Assembly: GCF_040581485.1 (NCBI RefSeq)
Contig: NC_090128.1
Location: 29,542,931-29,606,930 of the forward strand
DNA length: 64,000 bases
Direction: 5' to 3'
Source of the DNA: Linepithema humile
Lineage: Eukaryota > Arthropoda > Insecta > Hymenoptera > Formicidae
The notes under the pieces are model-generated. The model was not told the DNA's origin, searched no databases, and worked only from the letters and a program-made list of their open reading frames with translations. Positions 9,690 to 20,587 of the stretch are shown piece after piece (position 1 is the stretch's first letter; every line of letters begins with the position of its first letter). Made by a program: the position numbers and the translations under genes.

Positions 9690-11989
9690 TTTGCTTAGAA
9701 AACGAATTAAAAGTTCAATGTACTCTCAATATTTTTTATGATTTCACAAATATTTCACATATTGTGAACGCTGCTATAATTTTGATTTATTTCGTGTTTT
9801 ACAGATCAACTATGCAGATCAACAGAACGACAACTCCGCTGCTGCGCATCGATCGGTGAGTTAGTTTAATTTGTTTTTTATTATTAAGATAATGGATCGA
9901 ATAATAGTGTGAAAATATATAGACGCTTGCAGGTCGTATAATTTTTATTGTCTTATAGTAATTCTATCAAAATTTTATTCTCTCGTATTTTTTAAAAGTG
10001 TTTTGAGTTGTACGTGCATTTGTTTTTAAAAGAACGAAGTACTTATTTTTTTAGTTAATTTATATTAAATTTAATTATGTGTTACCAATATTATTATATA
10101 TATCTAGAAAAGATACATGTTATATATATTAGATTATAATTATAAAAATTATTAAAAAATATGTAACCTGCAAAATGCGTTGTACATTAAAAAAAAGCAA
10201 AGTGTTTCTAATTTTGATTTTGATTAAGCCCGAAGTTGAAACAACTTTCATCAGCCTAATTGAATCCATATATTTGAATGCATATATATTAAATATTAAT
10301 CATATAATATTAAAAATATAATTATACACCAGAATACTTTGAATAAAATTATGTAAAGTACATTATTTTTTCGATTCATTATCTTAAAATGGATAGGCTA
10401 GGACTTAGATGCGTTGATGAATATTTAATCCTGGAATATTTCCTAAATGTATTTCATGATTGACAGATCAGAACAAAATATATTGAATAATTAACAGAGA
10501 GTTTGTAGAATTTTTTTATGACAATTGAAAACAATTTTTATATGTTTATATATCTTTATTTAATAATGTATGCACAAGTTGTTAAAGATGGCCAAAAATT
10601 GTCGAAAACAACGGTGCATATATAATATTACTGAACAAAGATGACTCTAAGCATATAAAAATTGTTTTTAATTTTATTATAAAAATTATTACAAATTGTC
10701 TAAATAATCCAATACATTTTTATTCTAAATAATGTACTTATGTTTGTTTATATATTTATTTATATTTTTTTTATATGAGAAAAAATATAAGAAAAAAATA
10801 TTGAAAAAAAGATTATATATAAAATAAAAGAAAAAACTTGTTAATACATGGAAAAAAAGTATTTGCTGCCGCAGTAAATTTTATATAAGCTATCGTAGCA
10901 AAATTTCTTACAGTTAATTATTATTTGAACAGCAAAAAGATTTGTTATAGATAATAATTTTATTTATCGAAATTAGTTTTGTTAAATCTGCAAATTATAT
11001 TGCTAATATATAATAAGAAATTTATTTTTATCTTATTATTAAAGTTTGTATTAATGGCGACAATTCATTGCAATAGTAAAATAAATTTATTAAAAATAAT
11101 TTATTTTGTTGTAACAGCGAATTTTAACTTGTTTTCTCATCTCAAAATTTGTCGATTTTTTGAACAAACCAGATTTGTTGCATATTGAATAACCTGTAAA
11201 AGTAGTTACAATAGCGAAATTTTATCGCTAACATATTTAACATGCAATAGCAACGATTATTTTATTGCGGCTAGCAAAATTCCTTTTCTGTGTGTAAATG
11301 TGTACTCTTTCATTTCTTCCTTCCCTACGGTAAGTGGTTTATTTTTTTATATCTTTCCAGGATTAAATATTATAAATTGGCGTTGAAAAGCAAAAGTAAG
11401 AAAATTTTTAAATACATATGTACCATAAATGTATCACAGATGTAAATTAAAAATGAAAAAGAAAATTCTTTTACACAAACGTAAATTTATTAATGAATTA
11501 TGATATATTTGAAATAATTTATTTAATAAAAAAGGAGTGCATTTTTTATTAACAATTTATTTACAATTTTGAAATATATATTTATTCTTGCTGTACGTTA
11601 ATTTCTTCGCAATCTTTCGTAGCCTACCCATGCATCCGTGGTCCTATGGCTTAACACTAAAACTACCAAAGCGGTCAAAATGACCGGTTTATTCTTTTTA
11701 GAATAATTATTTAAATTTATAATGTATTTGTTGTGAGATTTTTTTCTGTGACTTGTTGCATTGTGTTAAATAATTTAATTGATTAATGTACTTTTTCTCT
11801 TTATCACTTTTTATAAAAAAAAAAAAAGAAATAGAAGTTGGTATATGTTAATCGTCGGTAGTTCCAGTGTTGATCCCATGGTTGAGCATGGACTTTCGAA
11901 ATTCGTGGTCCCATTGATGATGGTCGAGCACGGATCTCGAAACATTGATATGATCGAACATTGAACAATGGTCGACTATCAATACAAAT
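9690..11989. other. AT-rich DNA without a recognised gene
   Basis: No coding region could be supported. An acceptor- and donor-bounded 51-nt segment (9805-9855, after TTTTACAG and before GTGAGT) looks like a small exon but has no confirmed partners. At 11653-11700 TTAA is followed by ACTAAAACTACC and a short GGTCA..TGACC hairpin, which may be the end of a piggyBac-like element. The rest is low-complexity A+T. Confidence 0.4.
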
Positions 11990-12215
11990 TTCGGACGCAA
12001 CTAGCGGAAACTGAGCCGAGCTCTGCGCTAGCGTCCTGCGAGAAACATCGAGACAATCGCTCTCGAATTTTCGATGCAAATAGCGGAAACTGAGCCGAGC
12101 TCTGCGCTAGCGTCCTGCGAGAAACATCGAGACAATCGCTCTCGAATTTTCGATGCAAATAGCGGTAACTGAGCTGAGCTCTGCGCTAAGCATCACTCGA
12201 AAAACGCCGAGGTCG
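11990..12215. repeat. 79-bp tandem repeat, about 2.6 copies
   Basis: The landmark TAGCGG(A/T)AACTGAG occurs at 12002, 12081 and 12160, exactly 79 bases apart. The first two full units are nearly identical; the third diverges after about 40 bases. The unit is GC-richer than its surroundings, with AGCTCTGCGCTAGCGTC inside. No coding potential seen. Confidence 0.85.
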
Positions 12216-12943
12216 TTATTCTCGGAATTCTCTCAAGTGAGAGATGTCATTTGCGTACACGAAAATGCGTATAACGTGATATTAAATCGATACTTATAAA
12301 TTAAATCGTTAATCGTTAAATCATTATCTCTATCCGCGTTTCTCGGTTTATCAAGAGACACGGTAGTGTCTCGCGCCAAGTTCACGCGTAGCGCATAAAA
12401 CGCAAAGCGACATGACGCGAGACCGAAAGTTGAGACGAGCCGAGATTATTGGATCTCAATAATGACTGGGCCGATTGATTTTAAAGTAGGCTCAATCGAT
12501 AGCGCGTACCCGAATTATGTTATTAAAGTGTGCTTGTTTTTGCTGTGCGTGGTGTACATAAAAAGATATTAATTTTTAAAGTTGAAAAGTCTAAATTTTC
12601 ATCTATTTTCATGTCAGTCGTCGTCGACGGATGTACGGCTGAAGCGTACAGTTTGGAATTTTTGGCGTTAGGTGCGCTGGTGGCGGTGATAGATATAGTG
12701 GCGGTGTATTCAATTCAATGTCAACAAGACACACACACGATGTCTCGCCTCGCGCTATTATTTTATTATATTTAATCAAGTATGTATATATGTATGATGA
12801 AAATATATATACTAGAATAAGTAATAATATGAAAATAAATCTTGATGTTATAAGTGAAAGGTTATGAGTGAATTGTGTTTGTGATTTCGCTTCTTCGCAA
12901 CATCGTTTTGATATTTTGATTGCGTTAAACTTTAATCAGTAAA
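12216..12943. other. No gene recognised
   Basis: Unique-looking mixed-composition DNA between the tandem repeat and the nested mariner. Short open frames here have no recognisable domain. Confidence 0.4.
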
Positions 12944-12994
12944 CTTTGGATCCTACGGAGATCATACATTTTCTATAAATTCAAAGCTATAATA

Positions 12995-14281
12995 TTAGGT
13001 CCTTGAATAAGTTCTCGCTGTTTCTTAAAAGATGGCGTAGCGGCACTCTGTGCATGGAATTTCGTACGGAAACGCATCAGCTAAGTAGTACTATATGTAA
13101 CCTCAAATTCTAGTAGATACAGTTTACCACAGTGTCAACCACGTGTTTAATTACCTATTGCGAAAATGTCTACTTTTGTGCCAAATAAAGTGTTTTTGCG
13201 GGGAATTTTATTGCACTGCTTTATTCAAAAGAAATCTGCAGCTGAAGCACACAGAATTCTTGTTGAAACATATGGTGACAATGCTCTGTCGAATACGACA
13301 TGCAGAGACTGGTTTAGGCGCTTTAAAAATAATGACTTTGACCTTGAAGATAAAGAACGTTCTGGAGCACCGACAAAGTTTGAAGACGAAGAATTGGAGG
13401 CATTGCTTGATCTAGATCCATGTCAGACGCTAGTAGAGCTCGGGAAAACATTGCAAGTAGATGCGTCAACAGTTTCAAAACGTTTAAAAGCGTTAGGAAT
13501 GATCCAAAAGCAAGGACATTGGGTGCCGTATGAGTTGAAGCCGAGAGACGTTGAACGACGTTTTCTCATGTGTGAATTGCTGCTTCAACGGCATAAAAGA
13601 AAAGGTTTTCTGCACCGTATCATCACTGGAAATGAAAAGTGGATACACTACGATAATCCTAAGCGTAGAAAATCGTGGGGTAAGCCCGGCCATGCATCAA
13701 CATCGTCGGCAAAGCCGAATATCCATGGTTCGAAACTTCTGCTCTGCATTTGGTGGGATCAGCAGGGCGTAATTTATTATGAGCTGCTTAAACCTAATGA
13801 AACTATCACGGGAGCTCGCTATCGACTTCAGATGATGCGTTTGAGTCGAGCTCTAAAAGAAAAGCGGCCACTATACGGGCAGAGACACGACAAAGTCATT
13901 TTGTTACATGACAATGCTCGGCCACATGTGGCAAAACCAGTCAAAACTTACCTGGAAACGCTTCAATGGGAAGTTCTACCTCACCCGCCGTATTCACCGG
14001 ACATAGCCCCCTCGGATTACCACTTGTTTCGGTCGATGGCGCATGGTTTGAGCGAGCAGCGCTTCCATTCTTTCGAAGAAACCGAAAAATGGGTCGATTC
14101 ATGGATTGCGTCAAAAGATGAATCGTTTTTTCGACGGGGGATTCAATTACTGCCAGAAAGATGGGAGAAAGTGGTCTCTAATGATGGACAATACTTTGAG
14201 TAAAGTTATTGTAAGCCTTATATTTTAAATTAATGTTTTTTTTTAACAAAAAAAACAGCGAGAACTTATTCAAGGTCCTAA
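12995..14281 (+). mobile_element. Mariner transposon, Mos1-like, 1,287 bp
   Basis: Terminal inverted repeats TTAGG(T/A)CCTTGAATAAGT..., about 28 bp with one mismatch, are flanked by the TA duplication (12993-12994 and 14282-14283) that defines mariner. The size is typical and one transposase gene lies inside. Confidence 0.95.
13166..14203 (+). CDS. Mariner transposase (mauritiana-type), catalytic D156N
   Basis: Full-length 345-residue frame, the same length as Mos1 transposase, with similar start (MSTFVPNK) and end (LPERWEK..SNDGQYFE). It has an N-terminal paired helix-turn-helix DNA-binding region, the WVP linker and a DD34D catalytic domain. The second and third Asp are present (D249 in HDNARPH, D284 in APSDYHLF). 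The first, expected in TGDEKW, is Asn (TGNEKW, codon AAT at 13631). The protein is otherwise intact, so it probably binds DNA but cannot cut. The D-to-N change needs one G-to-A transition. Confidence 0.95.
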   Translation: MSTFVPNKVFLRGILLHCFIQKKSAAEAHRILVETYGDNALSNTTCRDWFRRFKNNDFDLEDKERSGAPTKFEDEELEALLDLDPCQTLVELGKTLQVDASTVSKRLKALGMIQKQGHWVPYELKPRDVERRFLMCELLLQRHKRKGFLHRIITGNEKWIHYDNPKRRKSWGKPGHASTSSAKPNIHGSKLLLCIWWDQQGVIYYELLKPNETITGARYRLQMMRLSRALKEKRPLYGQRHDKVILLHDNARPHVAKPVKTYLETLQWEVLPHPPYSPDIAPSDYHLFRSMAHGLSEQRFHSFEETEKWVDSWIASKDESFFRRGIQLLPERWEKVVSNDGQYFE

Positions 14282-14500
14282 TACAATTGTTTATTTTTAA
14301 CTGTTATTTATTGAAAATGTATGATTTCCGTAGGATCCAAAGAGAGAATTGAGAGAAAATATCTGTTAATGACAACGACACTTGTAACTTGTGGTATGTA
14401 ATGTAATTTCAAATAAGGTTAGAAAAATACAAAGTATTTATTATCTATTTATTCAAATTATAATTTGCTTTTCTGTGATAAATTACAATTTTGTTTACAG

Positions 14501-15300
14501 AAGCAATACCATATTCTGCTAGCAACAACGGGATAATGGTTTCAAAAGAGCGACCAGAGATTGATTTAAATGCTATTAGAAAACAAATATTTGATTATGA
14601 TAAATCAAATGTCTTAGATACATTAATGCATCAATATGAAAACAAATTGCCTAATTTAAATATATACGTAATACGGCAATGTTTAGGAGATTTTTTTTCA
14701 AAAAGCGTTAAACGGGATGCATGTGAATTTCTTACAGCTCTTTGTACAAAATATGATTATATAAAAAGTTTAATCGAGCATCAAGTCACTTCTGTTAAAC
14801 GATGCAAAAGTTGTAATAATACAACGACTATTGTTAAAAATAATATCCTTCTTTCAATTCCTGTAAATAAATGAAAGAAAAAAAGTTTAGATCTTAATGA
14901 ATTATTTAATGCAACGTTTTCTCATTATCAATTACAGAACGAATCATGCAAAAATTGCACAGGAAATGACATATTATGTAAAAGTGAATTTACATTAATC
15001 GGAGATATAATGGTCATTCATTTAATATCAGTTCAAGACGGTATACAATCAAAAACAGATAAATTTACTTTGCGTGCTGTCCCAACAACTAAAATAAACA
15101 TTGTTGGACAATTCTACAAAGTAATGAGTGCTATATTCCATCATGGATCATGTATCGAAAAAGGTCACTACACAAGTATATGTAGAGAAGCAATATCTAA
15201 CACTTGGATTGAAGCTGACGATGCGCAAATTAGAAATAGACAATGGCCTAGAGGCGCTAAAGATATCTGTATTATTTTCTTACAGAAGATTGATAAGTAA
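14501..15300 (+). pseudogene. USP-like (peptidase C19) fragment with in-frame TGA
   Basis: Starts after a good acceptor (TTGTTTACAG at 14491-14500). One frame runs to 15300, broken only by TGA at 14872-14874. Visible ubiquitin-protease features are a DA(C)EFL box, two CxxC pairs (CKSC and CKNC) like the USP zinc finger, and the His-box GHYTSICR at about 15163-15186. The Cys box (GNTCYLN type) was not found, so either an upstream exon is missing or the copy is dead. It could be a decayed host gene or a transposon-carried protease. Readthrough of TGA is possible but unproven. Confidence 0.55.
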
Positions 15301-15421
15301 TTGTTGATATTTCTTGTTGAATTGAAATTGATGATTAAATTAGAAAAACGCAATGGCCTTAAAACGATATAACTTTTATATAATTTTGTATTTATTTTTA
15401 TAACATAATCAATCAAAGAAG

Positions 15422-15456
15422 ACCGTCGTATCTTGCATACTGAAAATACGACGGGG
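15422..15456. repeat. Short hairpin after the USP-like frame
   Basis: CCGTCGTAT and ATACGACGG form a 9-bp stem with a loop of about 15 bases. It might act as a structured RNA end but nothing else supports that. Confidence 0.35.
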
Positions 15457-15503
15457 GTGGTGGTGGGCTCTTTGCAGCAAAATCTAATTAATATTGTATT
15501 AGA

Positions 15504-15769
15504 TAAACTTTTCAAAGAAAGCTGATTATTTTAAAAAAAACAAGTGATATCTAGGAAAAATTACCTTTTTAAAAAAAGGTAAAAAAATGGCGCCAAGTAC
15601 ACGTCCTTTTAAAAAAAAACCTGTCCTATATTAAAATAAACTTTTCAAAAAAAGCTGATTATTTAAAAAAAAACAAGTGATATCTAGGAAAAATTACCTT
15701 TTTAAAAAAAGGTAAAAAAATGGCGCCAAGTACACGTCCTTTCAAAAAAACCTGTCCTATATTAAAAAA
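15504..15769. repeat. 133-bp direct tandem duplication
   Basis: Two adjacent copies start at 15504 and 15637 (landmark CAAGTGATATCTAGG at 15541 and 15674). Each contains TGGCGCCAAGTACACGTCC and runs of A. They adjoin the left end of the large inverted repeat, whose right end lacks an equivalent pair. Confidence 0.8.
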
Positions 15770-17372
15770 CCTATTAAAAAAATGTCGAATATGTTAAAAA
15801 CCTTTCCAAAAAAATGTCGTATATATTAGTAAAAACCTTTCAAAAAAACTGTCTTATATATTAACCCTTTCAAAAAAACCTATCCTACATTAAAAAAATC
15901 TTTCAAAAAAAAGATGTTATAAATATTTAAACTTTTCAAAAAAAGCTAACTACAAATATGAAAAATACAAAATATGAAACTTTTTACAAAAAAATGTGAT
16001 ATCAGAAAATGACGCCAAGTAGGACTAAAGAACTATAGAAAAAGTTGTAAACTATTTTTATAAAGACTCTTGTATATAAAGCTGTCATATATATTAATGT
16101 TAAATAACTAAATATTTAATTTACTTCTTTGATTAGAGTGTAGATTTTATCCTAAATAGTTTAAACCAATCGGAGAAGCAGATTTAGTTTTCTGATTAAT
16201 ATTAGATAACTTTTGTTTAGTACGCGTACCAAATATTTAATCTACTTCCTTGATTGGTGTACATTTTACCCTAAACAGTTTAAACCAATCGGAGAAGCAG
16301 ATTTAGTTCTGGTTAACGTTAGATAGCTTAAACCAATCGGAGAAGTAGATTTAGTTCTGGTTAACATTAAATAGTTTAAATCAATCGGAGATTATAAAAA
16401 TAAATAAGTTAATACGTAAAAAACAAAAAAATAGAAAATAAAAATATTTAATTAAGAAATGAAAAAAATATATTAAAAAAATTAAAATAAAAAGATTTTT
16501 TTCAAAATGCAAAAAAAAACTTGGCGCTGCTACATTGAACTAGATTGTTAACTTACATGATGTCAACTTATTATTACATGATGTCAGTACACTGAATTAC
16601 GTTGCTAACTTACATGATTAACTTATTTGTCAATTACATGTGTCAATTACATGATGTCAATTTATTACATTATTATTCCTTTTTATTCCTTTATAATATT
16701 TTGAGGTTGTAGCAGAGAGCGCCAAGTTTTTTTTTGCATTTTGAAAAAAATCTTTTTATTTTAATTTTTTTAATATATTTTTTTCATTTCTTAATTAAAT
16801 ATTTTTATTTTCTATTTTTTTGTTTTTTACGTATTAACTTATTTATTTTTATAATCTCCGATTGATTTAAACTATTTAATGTTAACCAGAACTAAATCTG
16901 CTTCTCCGATTGGTTTAAGCTATCTAACGTTAACCAGAACTAAATCTGCTTCTCCGATTGGTTTAAACTATTTAGGATAAAATCTACACTCTAATCAAAG
17001 AAGTAAATTAAATATTTAGTTATTTAACATTAATATATATGACAGCTTTATATACAAGAGTCTTTATAAAAATAGTTTACAACTTTTTCTATAGTTCTTT
17101 AGTCCTACTTGGCGTCATTTTCTGATATCACATTTTTTTGTAAAAAGTTTCATATTTTGTATTTTTCATATTTGTAGTTAGCTTTTTTTGAAAAGTTTAA
17201 ATATTTATAACATCTTTTTTTTGAAAGATTTTTTTAATGTAGGATAGGTTTTTTTGAAAGGGTTAATATATAAGACAGTTTTTTTGAAAGGTTTTTACTA
17301 ATATATACGACATTTTTTTGGAAAGGTTTTTAACATATTCGACATTTTTTTTATAGGTTTTTTAATATTTGA
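15761..17372. repeat. Large inverted repeat, arms about 670-780 bp
   Basis: The left arm (about 15761-16545) and right arm (about 16700-17372) are near-perfect inverted copies around a spacer of about 155 bp. The left arm has roughly 110-130 extra bases (about 16195-16320) built from a repeated AAACCAATCGGAGAAGCAGATTTAG module that also occurs singly in the right arm. No protein is encoded. Arm identity suggests a recent origin or gene conversion. It could be a long-TIR non-autonomous transposon; the ends show no clear target duplication. Confidence 0.85.
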
Positions 17373-18633
17373 TTTACACGAGCTTTCAGATATCTACATC
17401 TTTTATTATGTAGGATTTTCTATTAGATAAAATTGTTTTATTAGGTAGGATTTTTGTTAGGCAGGATTAAACAATTTTGTATAAATTTTGTATTTTTTTT
17501 ATTTCTGTGCATCGATAAATATTGAAACTTCTGCTTTGACAGTGAGTTTGCAGTTTGTCGATGACAAAGAAAATGACAAAACTTTGGGTGGGCAAACAGC
17601 AAGATTTTCTTTCGAAAAACGAAAGAAATTTCTTCCGCAAATAAAGCATTATATTGAAAGTAAGGCGTTTAGATGTTTAAATATATAGAAAATAACTTTC
17701 ACGATAGGAAAGTTTTCTACAGTTTTATAAGATACTTTGCTCTTTTCAAATAAAATTTTTTAAATTTTCCATAAATCTTTTAACGTTTAAACGTCTTTAT
17801 TGACATCTTGATAGCAAATAAACTATTATATTAATTTTTATAATTGAAATATCGAGTTCAAAGGAATGATGAGGGTACATCTTCCTTTTATTTAATATTA
17901 TTTCTGTTTTATGTTATTTTGTGTATTATTTCGGTGAAAAATTAAGAGGGCAATATATATAAGAAAATATATAAAAAGGTAATATAAAACAAATTATTGT
18001 TAATTCTATTTTAAATTATTTTGTTATATATTGTTACATATATTTTTCTCTATTTATTTTTCGATAAAAAAATGTTTTGTTTATTTGAAAATTTCATTTG
18101 TATTCTTTTGCGATTATCTACTTATCACTTAAGAGATATGAATGTTTTTTCAATTTCTTACATAATTGCGATTACCGTCATAGTCGATCTCTTATATGTA
18201 AAACGATGCAAATGGAATCTTCAATGAATGTACAACATAAATATAAACGTACAAAATAAAATTTTCAATTCGACAATATTCACGTTTATTTGTTTTAGGT
18301 TATCGAACAATGATATATTATGACAATGAAAAATTTTTATTCGTATATTTATTCATTTGTGTTACAATACGAAATAGAAAAACGCTCAAAGAGCTTTAAA
18401 ACGTGGAATTTTAATCAAGTAAAATTAATTTTTATATTGGATTACGTTGACAAATCTACAGATAAAAATTTTAAAAATACGATACGATACAAAATACGAT
18501 AGAAGGCAAAAAATAAAATAGTAAATTATTAATCAAAATTAAAACTCTGAACGCCAAAGAATATCTTATAATGTGGAAAATATATATCATATTAGGAATT
18601 TCTTTCACTCACGGCAAGGGAAGGTTTGGTAGG
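17373..18633. other. AT-rich DNA without a recognised gene
   Basis: Contains one 66-codon frame (17488-17688) whose middle has protein-like composition (FVDDKENDKTLGG...), possibly a fragment of an old gene or transposon. Nothing identifiable. Confidence 0.35.
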
Positions 18634-18880
18634 GTTGTTTACATACGCTCTGTAGCCTACGTGCTCTATGTCCTCTCTCCCTCACTTCCACGCTTTCTCT
18701 CTCGCACGCGTTATCGGTACGCACATTCTTTTCCCCTACTCCTAAATCACACTTGAATCCTTCGACACGACCAGTGATGCCAATTCGAGCTCGCTGGTAC
18801 CATGGGTTCCGTAGTGGAGGGGATACTCACACAAGCGAAATCGCTGACGTCACATGTTTGTGTGTGCTGGCCGAGTCTAC
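18634..18880. repeat. Palindromic dispersed repeat, copy 2
   Basis: 18634-18830 matches 269-466 with few differences. The next about 50 bp (CACAAGCGAAATCGCTGACGTCAC...) match the reverse complement of 470-520 in copy 1. The loop of the hairpin is thus in the opposite orientation in the two copies. Confidence 0.7.
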
Positions 18881-19234
18881 ATGATAATGCAGACAATCGC
18901 GATTATCGAGAAAGGTTCAGGAAGAGATCTCCAACTGCGATCTCGATCGCGTTCAAGATCAATTGAGCGGGAAAAGATTGATTATATATTATGAATGCGT
19001 ATGTAATTATGTATTAACTTTTTAATAAAAAATGAGATAACCATATTCGTAAAAAATAAAAAAAATTTTGTTTATTCCGACGTCGAAGACAGTCGCAATC
19101 AGGTGTTGAAACATTTAACACACATTATATGAAATGTCATGGTAACATAATAAATATTATAACAAATAACATCAATACCGAAACGAAGACGGACAAGAAG
19201 TTATATAAAGGCAAAAATAAATCGAGATAACATA

Positions 19235-20265
19235 TTTTCAAATTTATCAACGTCAGACAGAGGCAGAATAGTGGGATTACATCAAGCAGGACACAACAAA
19301 TCAGAAATTGCACGCGTTGTGGGATGCAGCTGTCAAACAGTTGCTTTATGAATAAAAAAGCATGAAGAAGAAAAAATGGAAAATCTTCAAGATCATCGAA
19401 AAAATAATAGAAATCCACAGAAAACTACTCCGGAACAAAAATGAAGAAATAATAAGAGCTGTCGATGAAAATCCTTTTGATCCAGTTGCAAACATTTTAA
19501 GGAACAGGGAATTAAATATTTCTGCAGGAACAGTTAGACGTCGGCCACGTGCTGCAGGTATACACTCACATCCTGCAGCAAAGAAAAGAGCTCAAGCCAG
19601 AACATAGGATGGAAAGAATACAATTCGCGAGAGTATTTGAATACACCTCAAGAAGAATGAAATGCCGTCATTTGGATGGACGAAAAAGTCTTCTCATCCG
19701 CAGAAGAAGGGCGACGTAAAGTCCGGCGATCAAATTGATTGCAATTAAATCCAAAATACGTTTTCTCATCAGAAAATACCTGCAGAACCACAATAGGATT
19801 CTGGGGAAGCATGACTTCAAGTGGATTGGCAAATCTTCAAGAGATATCTCCAAGAATGTATGCTGGAGAATACGTGGAAATTCTGCAAGAAGTGTTGAAA
19901 CTTGGCATCAGAAGAATTTATCTAGAAGAACAGCATCCAGTTGTTGAAGTAATGCAACACAATAGTGCCATCCATATTTCAAGATTAGTGCAAGCATGGT
20001 TTGATGAAAATCCAAATATTCAACAAATTCGATAGCCAGCAAAGTTTCCTGTACATATTGAAAATGTTTGAAGTCAAATAACATTATCATGGAGAGCTGG
20101 CGAACAAGAGAAGCCTTACGGAACCATGTGCATCAAGTTTGGCAGCAATTATCACAGCGACAAGAGTACATGCAAAATTTAATCAATTTGATGCGGAGAA
20201 GATCGCAACAAGTTATAAAAAATGAAGAATACTGGATACCTAGTGCTCTCTATACTTCTGGTGCG
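19235..20265 (+). pseudogene. Decayed Tc1/mariner-superfamily transposase
   Basis: Reading across frames shows a helix-turn-helix start (SDRGRIVGLHQAGHNKSEIA), a linker (TPEQNEEIIRAVDENPF), a first catalytic motif (VIWMDEKVF, about 19670) and a damaged second motif (MQHNSAIH where MQDNA.IH is usual, about 19955). Stops include TGA in the first helix region (about 19347), and there are several frame changes. Clearly inactive. The terminal repeats were not found. Confidence 0.75.
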
Positions 20266-20270
20266 AACTG

Positions 20271-20587
20271 AATTCAGTCACGTGAGAATAAAAAGTTCGC
20301 GCTACATTGTAAATGGCTCTATTTTAAACAAAAACATAAATTGTAAATACCATCTGTATACTGAGGGTTGATATTTAAACAATTAAAATTTTATAAAAAT
20401 TTAATTCTTTATTTATAGAGAGATCACATATTTATCACATCAAATATTTAAGATAGTTATAATATTTTAGAAAATAAGAATGACACATCAAACTTGATTT
20501 CGAGTTTAAAAATATTTCTATTATATCATTCTTGTTATTATAACAATCTTAAATACATAAACGCAGATGTACAATATATACACATTT
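20271..20587. other. Short AT-rich spacer downstream of the GON4L-like gene
   Basis: Separates the dead Tc1-like copy from the 3' end of the minus-strand gene. It likely includes that gene's 3' untranslated region. No gene seen. Confidence 0.4.

Larger units (their letters stand above)
12944..14342. repeat. 37-bp inverted repeat surrounding the mariner
   Basis: 12944-12980 (CTTTGGATCCTACGG...) and 14306-14342 are inverted copies with two mismatches. They flank the mariner at about 14 bp on the left and 24 bp on the right. Without mariner the unit would be about 110 bp, so this is probably a small hairpin MITE into which mariner jumped. Its own target duplication is not clear. Confidence 0.65.

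Noticed and set aside
1500..14501. A host gene joining possible exons ending at 1564, 9805-9855 and 14501 (USP-like)
   Set aside because: Splice sites look good and one phase stays open, but that phase has a TGA just upstream in the first piece and no start codon; evidence too thin to call a gene.
18021..18502. Two short plus-strand frames
   Set aside because: AT-rich low-complexity translations (poly F/L/I/K/N) with no motif.
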